From Clostridiaceae bacterium (lineage in GTDB: Bacteria; Bacillota; Clostridia; Oscillospirales; Acutalibacteraceae), in contig JAETSR010000002.1 of assembly GCA_021769555.1 (NCBI GenBank), forward strand, positions 248,001-312,000: a DNA stretch of 64,000 nt. The letters run 5' to 3'. Of this stretch, positions 32,949 to 40,353 are shown one piece after another. Position 1 is the stretch's first letter, and every line of letters starts with the position of its first letter. The position numbers and the translations under genes were made by a program. The notes under the pieces were generated by a model. It did not search any database, was not told where the DNA came from, and saw nothing but the letters and a program-made list of their open reading frames with translations.

Positions 32949-33614
32949 TCAAGGTGCCACGGAATTTTCTTTTTCGGAAAGCCTTTCTTCGGCTTCCTCC
33001 ACTATCCCGAGAAGTGCGCCCATCGACATTCTTGTGCGCCCCTCATCGTGGATATGTAAAATCCCGTCTAAAAACCGTTTCATATCCTCAATCGGTATTT
33101 CCATCTTCTTGCGGTATACCTGCTCCATGATTGCCCCGGACTCTATGGCGTACCGTCCAAGAGACTCTTTCAGCCCCTTGTCCTCCGCCACACGGTCAAC
33201 TTCCTCCATAGCGTCAGCAAAGTAGTAGGTCATAACCGTATACAGGTCAACCATCTTGCCGAGAAATGTCGTGAGAAGCTGCTGGTGCGGCTCGCCCTTT
33301 ACCGTATGGGAAACTGTATCCAGATACTTCTTGATGTGTTCCTCAATATCCCGCTGGCAGAGAGTATAGGTGTCATATTCCTTATCATCGGAAAGACCTG
33401 TCAGCCATTCGGGAGTTGTGAGCAACGCTTCCGCAAGACCGTTGATAACCATTGTGCGCTTCGGATCAACTCCGCCCGCTTCGTACCGCTGAATGGTGGA
33501 TTTGTTCACGCCTATACGCCTGCCGAGTTCCGGCATGGTAATGTTTAACTCTGTGCGTCGTTCCTTAATCCGTCCACCGACCTGTTTTGCGGTGAATGTG
33601 GTTTCTTTTTTCAA
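32949..33614 (-). CDS. XRE-family HTH transcription regulator
   Basis: 221 residues. An N-terminal helix-turn-helix (about 10-65: GGRIKERRTELNITMPELGRRIGVNKSTIQRYE) is followed by a long helical C-terminal region of unknown role. The start is a TTG preceded by AGGAGGTG at six bases; the longer frame to 33650 would contain that site. Faces away from the excisionase-like gene and probably controls element 1 genes from the 180-base gap between them. Confidence 0.85.
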   Translation of the reverse strand: MKKETTFTAKQVGGRIKERRTELNITMPELGRRIGVNKSTIQRYEAGGVDPKRTMVINGLAEALLTTPEWLTGLSDDKEYDTYTLCQRDIEEHIKKYLDTVSHTVKGEPHQQLLTTFLGKMVDLYTVMTYYFADAMEEVDRVAEDKGLKESLGRYAIESGAIMEQVYRKKMEIPIEDMKRFLDGILHIHDEGRTRMSMGALLGIVEEAEERLSEKENSVAP

Positions 33615-33795
33615 GGTGTTCACCTCCTGACTGGTATCAGCATAACACAATAATATTTATTTTGCAACTACTATCTCAATAAAAGTTGTAAACAAACTAT
33701 GAATAGTTGCAAAATAGGCTGACAAGAAATAGCAGAATAAGTATAATGATAAAACAGTAGTTGCAAAATGAGTATTTCAAAAGGAGGCTGATAGA

Positions 33796-34011
33796 ATGAG
33801 CGCAGTTAAAATGGGACTTACCATAGAGGAAGCCGCAGAATGTACGGGTATCGGCAGGAACACCATGAGGAAGCTGGTGGAATGGGGAAAGCTGCCCGTC
33901 CTCAAAGTGGGGCGCAAGACCATTATCCGCAGGGACACGCTGGAACGGTTTCTGACGGTCAATCAAGAAAGAAATCTTCTGAAATACGATGATGTCCGCA
34001 GAGTGGAATGA
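33796..34011 (+). CDS. excisionase-like HTH protein of element 1
   Basis: 71 residues with a MerR/Xis-type winged helix (LTIEEAAECTGIGRNTMRKLVEWGKLPVLKVGRKTIIRRDTLERFL). AAAGGAGG is eight bases upstream. Such proteins bend DNA for excision or repress transfer genes. It reads opposite to the integrase and toward the relaxase, so it may instead regulate mobilisation. Confidence 0.8.
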   Translation: MSAVKMGLTIEEAAECTGIGRNTMRKLVEWGKLPVLKVGRKTIIRRDTLERFLTVNQERNLLKYDDVRRVE

Positions 34012-34060
34012 CCATCCATTCTCTTTTCGGAAAGTAACCCTAAGCCCTCGGCGTTTGAGA

Positions 34061-34185
34061 GCGAAATACACCCCTCGCACAAACCTACGGTTTGTACTCC
34101 GGGTATTTCGCCCTTGCAGGGGGGCTTCCGTATCAACGCCTGCGGCGTATGATACGGGGCTGTCACCGCTGCTTCAGCGACAGCC
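34061..34185. other. hairpin cluster, candidate oriT of element 1
   Basis: Three consecutive inverted repeats: GCGAAATAC/GTATTTCGC (34061-34069, 34103-34111) enclosing ACAAACC/GGTTTGT; CCGTATCA-ACGCC with GGCGT-A-TGATACGG (34128-34157); and GGCTGTC/GACAGCC (34158-34185). They lie between the excisionase-like gene and the relaxase gene, where mobilizable elements usually carry oriT. The nick site cannot be placed. Confidence 0.5.
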
Positions 34186-34244
34186 GCAACCGTTTATAGT
34201 TGCAAAAAAGGACGCACCTTGACAATAGAAAACGGAGATGATGT

Positions 34245-35654
34245 ATGCCGAGACACAGTTTTATCCAGATGTCGAAGCTGCCCAATGTCAAAGGGCGAAT
34301 ATCGTATATCACGAGCCATGCAAGGCAGGAAAATCTCTATGCCACCTACCGCACCGCTGATAATCAATTTTGGAGCAACCTTGCAAGGGAAAGCCAGCAG
34401 GAGTTTCAGCGCAGCGGCACAGAGGGCAAATGTATCGAAGCAAGGGAACTGATTATCGCCTTGCCCGAAATCTATACGGAATACGAGCCGCAACAGGTAC
34501 TCACGGACTTTACAGAGGAGTTCTGCAGGCGGTACGGTGTGGAGTGCGTGTCTGCCCTCCACCATAACAAACGCAAGACGAATTATCATATTCATCTGAT
34601 TTTCAGCGAGAGGAGGCTGCTCCCCGAACCTGATGTAAAGATTGCTTCCCGAAGCGTATTCTTTGATGAGACTGGAAAGCGTGTCCGCACCAAAAAGGAA
34701 ATCACAGGGGAGGACGGGCAGATACGGAAAGGCTGTACCGTTATCAAAAAAGGCGAGGTATACGAAAGCCATCTGTTTACTGCCAAAGATACACGCTTTA
34801 AGGGAGAGCCTTTTCTTCGTGAGGTGAAGGAAGTGTATACGGAACTTATTAATCGCCATATCTCTGATCCTGAGCAGCACTTAAAGGTGTTTGATAAAAA
34901 CAGTGTCTATCTGCCGACCAAGAAAATCGGCAAGAACAATCCCAAAGAGGACGAAATCAAAGCCGACAATGCCGCAAGGCAGGAGTGGAACAGGACAGCG
35001 GATATGGCGTTATTATCGGGTATCTCCAAAGCAAAGGTTTTAGAAGTCAAGCGGACAGAGATACACGAAAAAACGAGCCAGTCTATCAAAAGCAAGGGCT
35101 GGCTGCAGGGGCTGTTCCGCAGTATTATCAGCAAGGCAAAGGACTTCCTGCAAAACCTAATCCGTGAACACGCTATTCCGCCGAAGCCTGTCCTTGAAAT
35201 AGATATGACAGAGTTCTGCTATATGCAAAACCTGATGATAAAGGCGCAGGATAAGGCGAAAGAAATCCGGCATTTGCAGGACACGGTACTTCCGAAGCTG
35301 AAACAGCATCTTGCCGACACAAAGGAGATTTTCAAAGGTAAGGAGCGCAAGGCGCTCACAGAACAGATACAGCGGACAGAAAAGGAAATCGCTGAAAAGC
35401 TGGATAAACTGCCCGATGTTCTGAAAGAGGACGGTTATCCCGATGTGCAGGCGTTCATGGCAACCTACCGCAAGGCGGAGGCTGTTGTGGAGCAGTACAA
35501 TCGTGACCTTGCCGCATGGGCGCGGCAGGTCAGGGAAAAGGAAAAGCCAACAAGACCGCCCAAAAAAGAAAGTGTCCGAGATACCCTCCGGCGGTTACAG
35601 GCAGAGGGCAAACAGCAAAGAACACGAAAGAAGTCCCAGGACAGAGAAAGATAG
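34245..35654 (+). CDS. MobA/MobL-type relaxase (mobilisation protein)
   Basis: 469 residues. The N-terminal relaxase domain (about 1-220) starts PNVKGRISYITSHARQENLYATY. It has the metal-binding His cluster NYHIHLIFSERR near residue 113 and NYYI-like flanking blocks of the MobA_MobL family. The C-terminal half is lysine-rich and helical. It nicks oriT and pilots the strand through a transfer system supplied by another element, as no mating-pair genes are present. GGAG precedes the ATG. Confidence 0.88.
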   Translation: MPRHSFIQMSKLPNVKGRISYITSHARQENLYATYRTADNQFWSNLARESQQEFQRSGTEGKCIEARELIIALPEIYTEYEPQQVLTDFTEEFCRRYGVECVSALHHNKRKTNYHIHLIFSERRLLPEPDVKIASRSVFFDETGKRVRTKKEITGEDGQIRKGCTVIKKGEVYESHLFTAKDTRFKGEPFLREVKEVYTELINRHISDPEQHLKVFDKNSVYLPTKKIGKNNPKEDEIKADNAARQEWNRTADMALLSGISKAKVLEVKRTEIHEKTSQSIKSKGWLQGLFRSIISKAKDFLQNLIREHAIPPKPVLEIDMTEFCYMQNLMIKAQDKAKEIRHLQDTVLPKLKQHLADTKEIFKGKERKALTEQIQRTEKEIAEKLDKLPDVLKEDGYPDVQAFMATYRKAEAVVEQYNRDLAAWARQVREKEKPTRPPKKESVRDTLRRLQAEGKQQRTRKKSQDRER

Positions 35655-35700
35655 CTTCGACCACCGCACTGTCGGTTATCCGGCGGTGTTTACATAGAAC

Positions 35701-35729
35701 GGCAGCCAGATATCACATACCTGGCTGCC
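35701..35729. terminator. hairpin between convergent relaxase and restriction genes
   Basis: GGCAGCCAG and CTGGCTGCC form a 9-bp stem with an 11-base loop. T-tracts are poor on both sides, so efficiency is uncertain. Confidence 0.5.
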
Positions 35730-35740
35730 TCATCTTATTG

Positions 35741-38700
35741 CTATAATTCTATTTTTTGCTGGATCAATGCATCCAATTTTGAAATCACTTCATCCTTGCT
35801 CTGCTCAATAGCCAAATACTTAGCAGCAATCTCTTTCTGTGCATACAGATCAATGCTCCCATGCTCGTCAACTGGAACAGGCACAATAATATCATTCAGC
35901 ATAGATGGATATAATTTTGTGAATTCATCTTCACCATTATCACCTTTGCGCCCTTTCGCCAAATCACGGAAAAGAGGCTCTAATGTGAACTTCATGTAAT
36001 CAAGGTCAATGTCGGTTCGGTCATCTTTTGGAATTAAAACACCACGATCACCATTGATAGAAAACTTTCCATCTAAGACTAAAATTGTACCAGCAAATCC
36101 ATTTGTAGACCATGTCATATATTTGCCATCATAATCAAAAGTATCAATATAAGTTAATGCTTTTTTGCTTGATGCAGAATAAACAGGATATGGCCCCCCA
36201 TGAAGATTTCCATATTTCTTTGTATATTTTGAGAGACCTTTTATTGGCTCGAGAATATTTGTCAGTGGGAAATAATTATACTTATAATTCTCGTCTTCCA
36301 AAACAACTTTAATGTCAGCAATGTTTGTCCGCTTTTCGGAAAGATTGTCTCGTATTTGACGCATACCCAGCATAGAATCAGCAATGCTGGATTGGGCACT
36401 CTCATCAAATTCACCAGAGGCATCAACCGGAATACTAACTTTTACTGATTTCATGTTTGACAATGATGCTCTTAACCCACGGTCAAATCCATATTTGTGC
36501 TTGTTCTCTTCCAGTGTGTATGCAAGATAATAGGGATTGATTTTGGGATTTTTGATTTTAATTACGCCACAGTGATCAGTATACGCAAATTTCTCGCCTA
36601 TTGGCATAACATTGAATTCAAAAGTACCATCAATTCCCCAAAGCACATATGGAACGCTAAAATCTTCCACATTACTGTAGGAGGTATAGACAAATGGAGA
36701 AAAAACATTTGAACTATATGCCGGAATCCTACCACTTGCTTCAATATAATCCTTTCGCAAAAGTCTTTTGCCGATTGATAAATCGAACAGAGTTTTATCG
36801 TTCAGTGATACTTCAACGGAACTCACTATTGCGGATTTTTTTTTTACAAGTTCTCGCAAAGGCTCGTCAAATTCCATAAGAGTAGAGGCAGCATCACTAA
36901 CCATGCCAATATAATCTTCCAAAGATACCGTTTCAATATTGTCTTCTATGCCGAGAGCGATTTTTTCCTCTCTGGTCCACCAACGATCAACAGACCAATG
37001 GGTACCGTTATAAAAGCCTTCAATGTCAACGATTTTACAACGCTTATCATCCGTTTTGAACTTAGCTTTAGCTCCCTTGAACATATTGAACAGGTCGGAG
37101 GCAACCTCCAAATCGTTTTGATCAATATCAAAGCGATAAACATCTCGGGTCTCACCAATCTCAGAGCAAAGGTAGGTAAAAACCGGAGTCGTCTGTTTTG
37201 GCAAAGTGGCAACCCCGCCAACATTCACGGCAACTTTCTTCGTCAGGGCAAGAATATAGGTTTTCTTATTGGTGGTGAAAAAAGTATTCAATGGCAGAGA
37301 AATAACCGCATCAATATTACACTGTTCAAGAATAAAATCTCGTAGCTTTTTATCGTTGCTTCGATTCATAATGCCATCAGGGACAACGATAAAAGCCTTT
37401 TTCCCAGGCTTCATAGCACGGACAATCCACTCCATAAATAAACCTTCAATTCCCATGGCACTTATGGAGAAATATTTTTTTAGGGTATCGTCCTTAGAAA
37501 TTTCTTCCTTCAAATTACTACTACCACTCATAACATATGGTGGGTTTGTAAGGATTAAATCATATTCCTCTGTAATTGGTTTTGCTAATGTACCAAGGAT
37601 AGAGTTAGTCTGTAGCGTAAAGGTGTTGTTGAACAGTTCTGCAAATTGCTTTGTCAGCCCGGGATGTTCTTTGATCATACTGGACATATATATCAGCATA
37701 TTTGCCTTTGCAAGTATAATTGTCTTCTGTTCATCCTTATCAAAGCCTTTATCGAACCCAGAAAGAGAGAGCTGAGGCAGTAATTTTTCATCTCCATCCT
37801 CATCCGTACCTACTACATATAGCCTATTCAGACTATGCAAAATAGGCTCAAGTAAAAATTTTCCAACGCCGCAAGCGGGATCACATATTTTCATCCCAGG
37901 TTCAATGTCTGCCATATTGACAATGGCTCGAACAACCTTTAATGGAGTAAAATACTGCCCCCAGTTTTTCTTGCTTATAGATTCTTTCAAGAATGTTTCA
38001 AAGAGCTTGCTCTTGAAATCATAATCTATGTTTTCAAGCGTACCAAAATCGTTGAAACGCTTCAAAATTTTGTGGAATACAGTTGCGTATCCGGATACAG
38101 CCTTATCGTCTTTGGAAACAAATATTGTACCATTGATAATGGTAGTTTTGTCTTTAGGATTGCCGGGGAATAGTTCTTTAATCTTCACACGAATGGTAGA
38201 AGCGTAAAACTCAAGAACTTCATTCTCATTATTTCCTGAATACTTACTCAAAAGGTCATAAAAGGAGTACATACCTTTAAGTACTCCGAGATCGCTGAGG
38301 TACTTAAATATAAATACCTCAACGAAAGTATAAAGACAGTTCTCTGGTGTGGCGCCTGATACAGCCCACAAGTCTTGCCATATCTTTTCGGCTAACGGTA
38401 GCGGATCTACAGAGGCGACGGCTTTCAATGTATCATTTGTTGCGTTGATAGACGCTCTGATCTTGTTAATCAAAAGAATACACTCTGCACTGGTTTTATC
38501 AAAATTTAGGGTGATTTTGCTGCCGTCCTCCTGCAAAATTTCGTGCCCATTCGCAGGATTTACCCATATGCTCTTCTTACCGTCGGTAATTATGTATACT
38601 TTAGCCTGTAGAGCCTGTGCGGTTCCGAGTTCCTGAGAAATAGCCTTCTCAATCTGCTTTTCAGTACGCAACTGGGAAGGTACTTTATATTCGATTGCTG

Positions 38701-38890
38701 CAATCACCAATGGTTTCTTCACGATAAGTGCATCTGGTTTTTTAGCTTCAAATTCGTCATAATCCTTGTCTGGAATAATTTTAGCGCCTTTCAAAGCTTT
38801 AAGCGTTGTTGCACCAATATTATAGAAATTCCAGTCGCCCATCTTCTCGGGAGCTTCTACCAGATTTTTTTGAATCAATTCTTCACTCAT
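35741..38890 (-). CDS. single-chain restriction-modification enzyme (Type IIG/IIB-like)
   Basis: 1049 residues. The N-terminal nuclease-like part has KKPDALIVKKP...AIEYK (Pro52-Asp53, Glu67, Lys69), the PD-(D/E)xK pattern. A helical connector precedes the N6-adenine methylase: DPACGVGKFLL is SAM motif I and LTNPPYV is motif IV. The last third holds two specificity-subunit-like halves: one after LFDLSIGKRLLRKDYIEASG (about 695-860) and one after YNYFPLTNILEPIKGLSKYT (about 880-1040). It probably recognises a bipartite site. Start overlaps the HTH gene stop by 8 bases. AT-rich relative to the backbone. Confidence 0.85.
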   Translation of the reverse strand: MSEELIQKNLVEAPEKMGDWNFYNIGATTLKALKGAKIIPDKDYDEFEAKKPDALIVKKPLVIAAIEYKVPSQLRTEKQIEKAISQELGTAQALQAKVYIITDGKKSIWVNPANGHEILQEDGSKITLNFDKTSAECILLINKIRASINATNDTLKAVASVDPLPLAEKIWQDLWAVSGATPENCLYTFVEVFIFKYLSDLGVLKGMYSFYDLLSKYSGNNENEVLEFYASTIRVKIKELFPGNPKDKTTIINGTIFVSKDDKAVSGYATVFHKILKRFNDFGTLENIDYDFKSKLFETFLKESISKKNWGQYFTPLKVVRAIVNMADIEPGMKICDPACGVGKFLLEPILHSLNRLYVVGTDEDGDEKLLPQLSLSGFDKGFDKDEQKTIILAKANMLIYMSSMIKEHPGLTKQFAELFNNTFTLQTNSILGTLAKPITEEYDLILTNPPYVMSGSSNLKEEISKDDTLKKYFSISAMGIEGLFMEWIVRAMKPGKKAFIVVPDGIMNRSNDKKLRDFILEQCNIDAVISLPLNTFFTTNKKTYILALTKKVAVNVGGVATLPKQTTPVFTYLCSEIGETRDVYRFDIDQNDLEVASDLFNMFKGAKAKFKTDDKRCKIVDIEGFYNGTHWSVDRWWTREEKIALGIEDNIETVSLEDYIGMVSDAASTLMEFDEPLRELVKKKSAIVSSVEVSLNDKTLFDLSIGKRLLRKDYIEASGRIPAYSSNVFSPFVYTSYSNVEDFSVPYVLWGIDGTFEFNVMPIGEKFAYTDHCGVIKIKNPKINPYYLAYTLEENKHKYGFDRGLRASLSNMKSVKVSIPVDASGEFDESAQSSIADSMLGMRQIRDNLSEKRTNIADIKVVLEDENYKYNYFPLTNILEPIKGLSKYTKKYGNLHGGPYPVYSASSKKALTYIDTFDYDGKYMTWSTNGFAGTILVLDGKFSINGDRGVLIPKDDRTDIDLDYMKFTLEPLFRDLAKGRKGDNGEDEFTKLYPSMLNDIIVPVPVDEHGSIDLYAQKEIAAKYLAIEQSKDEVISKLDALIQQKIEL

Positions 38891-39090
38891 TGACAGTAGC
38901 TCCTTTCGTTTTATTTACATGCTTTGCTAAATAATCGTCAATATCAGATTTTTTAATTCTAAGGGAGCGATTTCCAGCGCCAACACGGGAAGCAATCAAT
39001 TTATCTGAACTAATTAGTCTTCGTACTGTTTTTTTTGCATACTTGAAGATACTGTGCTGTTTGAGCAACAGTAAAGATTTCATCAGCCAT
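38883..39090 (-). pseudogene. HTH regulator of the restriction enzyme, frameshift at A8
   Basis: The expected protein starts MADEIFTVAQTAQYLQVC and continues KKTVRRLISSDKLIASRVG, a MerR/excisionase-type helix-turn-helix. The two parts are in different frames: on the minus strand an eight-A run (39029-39036) interrupts it, and seven A would restore the frame. Total length 208 is one base more than a multiple of three. GGAGGAG lies before the ATG at 39088-39090. It overlaps the restriction gene by 8 bases. The run could be a sequencing error, a mutation, or a slippage/phase-variation site. Confidence 0.7.
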
Positions 39091-39113
39091 AGCACACTCC
39101 TCCTATTTTGTTA

Positions 39114-39142
39114 AGTATAACATCTAACTCTATAAAAATCAA
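39114..39142 (-). promoter_or_regulatory. promoter of the HTH-restriction operon
   Basis: TTGATT, 17 bp, TATACT on the minus strand, about 25 bases upstream of the HTH start. Confidence 0.7.
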
Positions 39143-39317
39143 GGAAAGATTTTGACTTTTGCGGATTTTTGTGGACAACATAGGACAGAAACGAACTTGT
39201 ATACTACCCCTTTCAGAAAACTGTCTTATCAGGCGAGAGAACTATTTCCCCAAAAAGAGGCAATACCGTTTTGTGTCGGTATTGCACTCTTTTATCGACT
39301 GTATGCGTTTTTATTGG

Positions 39318-39695
39318 TTAGGCATAGATTATCTTACTGTAAATAATTTCTTCGGCTCTATGGCGGATATTGTTCATTTTTTGCACCCATTCCATAGCGT
39401 TTTCAGCTTTTAACTGTTCCGTGATACCCTCAGCCTGTTTCATCTGCTCTGTGAGTCTTTCAATGCGTTCAGAAGCCTGTAAATCAATGTCGGCGAGGTA
39501 ACTGTTCAGCTTGCCGTTTGAGAGCAAATTCGTGTACAAAACCTTGCGGTATTCTTTGGGATACCGCAAATGCCGCTGCCCCCACAAACCGATAGACTGT
39601 TCTTTTTCGTCTGGTAAGATAAGACAAGGAATATAATAATCTCCTTGCAGTTCATACCACCGACCATTTTTATCATCGTAAATATACTTGTCCAT
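39318..39695 (-). CDS. TnpV-like transposon-encoded protein
   Basis: 125 residues. The pattern KNGRWYELQGDYYIPCLILPDEK ... LWGQRHLRYPKEYRK matches TnpV-type proteins common on clostridial mobilizable elements; their function is unknown. The start is the ATG with CGGAGG eight bases upstream; the 11-residue longer frame is rejected. The C-terminal half is helical with a possible coiled coil. The gap to the HTH gene (39091-39317) contains only that gene's promoter as far as can be seen. Confidence 0.75.
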   Translation of the reverse strand: MDKYIYDDKNGRWYELQGDYYIPCLILPDEKEQSIGLWGQRHLRYPKEYRKVLYTNLLSNGKLNSYLADIDLQASERIERLTEQMKQAEGITEQLKAENAMEWVQKMNNIRHRAEEIIYSKIIYA

Positions 39696-39781
39696 TGAAA
39701 AATCCTCCGTTATAATATATTCGCACATACATCACAGTTCTCCGATTGCCACACTCTGTTATATCTTGTTATGAGATTTTC

Positions 39782-39807
39782 TTGCCCTTGCATTTGCCCT
39801 TATGAGC
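39782..39807. repeat. element 1 terminal direct repeat, right copy
   Basis: 23 of 26 bases identical to 31499-31524 and in the same orientation. Confidence 0.6.
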
Positions 39808-39879
39808 AATGAGGGAAAGAGTAAACTTGTGAGTAACCGTATAAAGAGATAAGGCGAACACATTGCGATAAATCCTTTA

Positions 39880-39891
39880 TTTTCAAGGCTT
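39880..39891. other. candidate right attachment site of element 1
   Basis: TTTTCAAGGCTT, identical to 31456-31467, placed outside the terminal direct repeat as on the left. Lies 63 bases before the left toxin module. Confidence 0.45.
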
Positions 39892-39954
39892 TTGGAGGAC
39901 TTTATTAAAACACTGTAACCTCTGTTGAGAGGTCATAATTTACTGATATTCAAA

Positions 39955-39983
39955 TTGCAATTTGCCGAAACATCTGGTATTAT
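39955..39983 (+). promoter_or_regulatory. toxin promoter, left module
   Basis: TTGCAA, 17 bp, TATTAT; the same elements and spacing occur in the right module. It predicts an untranslated leader of about 125 nt, as in type I toxins whose translation is held back by mRNA folding. Confidence 0.65.
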
Positions 39984-40117
39984 GTAAATGGAGTCCGCCG
40001 CACGGTGGACGGTTGGCCCTTTACAGAGGGTCTGAAGCCTCTGATTACATAAAGAAACCTGCTCAGTATTACTTACGGCAACACAAGCGGGAATCCGGTA
40101 TGAAAGGGGATGAGCTT

Positions 40118-40225
40118 ATGAGCGTGCCGATTGGTGACGTCCTGGGGATAATGGCTACGTTGATAGTCGGTTTTATCAACATCATAGTCCTCCTCCTGAT
40201 GGCCTTGATAGACGCAAAAAAGTAA
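40118..40225 (+). CDS. 35-residue hydrophobic peptide, putative type I toxin
   Basis: A single membrane helix (about 8-31: LGIMATLIVGFINIIVLLLM) ends in Asp-Ala-Lys-Lys, like holin-like/TxpA-type toxins. AAGGGG is eight bases before the ATG. A longer frame to 39962 exists and is conserved between copies, but it lies over the promoter and leader and is not favoured. The right copy differs by one residue (Ile11 to Met). An antisense promoter faces it downstream. Confidence 0.65.
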   Translation: MSVPIGDVLGIMATLIVGFINIIVLLLMALIDAKK

Positions 40226-40314
40226 CCGCCCCCGGCAAGGTTCGCGGTTACTTTTAAATTAAATAGAGTCCAACAACCTGGGCCAGCCGTTCACCGGCGG
40301 GCTCCTCTTTTTCT
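40217..40314 (-). ncRNA. putative antisense antitoxin RNA, left module
   Basis: Predicted from a promoter on the minus strand (40321-40349) and the shared terminator; about 100 nt. It would overlap the 3' end of the toxin mRNA as RatA does with txpA in Bacillus. Ends are estimates. Confidence 0.5.
40219..40256. terminator. shared bidirectional terminator, left module
   Basis: AGTAACCGC (40221-40229) and GCGGTTACT (40244-40252) pair, with A-runs on the left and T-runs on the right, so both the toxin mRNA and the opposing RNA can end here. The stem overlaps the toxin stop codon. Confidence 0.75.
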
Positions 40315-40320
40315 GTCTGT

Positions 40321-40349
40321 ATTATACCCCATCTCAGGGGCAATGTCAA
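40321..40349 (-). promoter_or_regulatory. antisense RNA promoter, left module
   Basis: TTGACA, 17 bp, TATAAT on the minus strand, a perfect consensus, placed 5 bases beyond the MATE gene stop and pointing at the toxin gene. No coding frame follows it. Confidence 0.8.
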
Positions 40350-40353
40350 CCCC

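Larger units (their letters stand above)
39955..40349. repeat. inverted toxin-antitoxin module, left copy
   Basis: Contains a toxin promoter, a conserved untranslated stretch, the 35-codon toxin gene, a shared terminator and an opposing promoter. The reverse complement closely matches 41967-42373, with conservation strongest in the toxin gene and upstream stretch. Confidence 0.8.

Noticed and set aside
33697-34080. 127-residue minus-strand frame over the excisionase-like gene
   Set aside because: Shadow of a clear helix-turn-helix gene with a good ribosome site.
39962-40117. N-terminal extension of the small toxin frame (WSPPHGGRLALYRGSEASDYI)
   Set aside because: It overlaps the promoter and leader. 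Conservation between copies is explained by the structured leader, and the ribosome site points to the 35-residue start. The same applies to 42211-42387.
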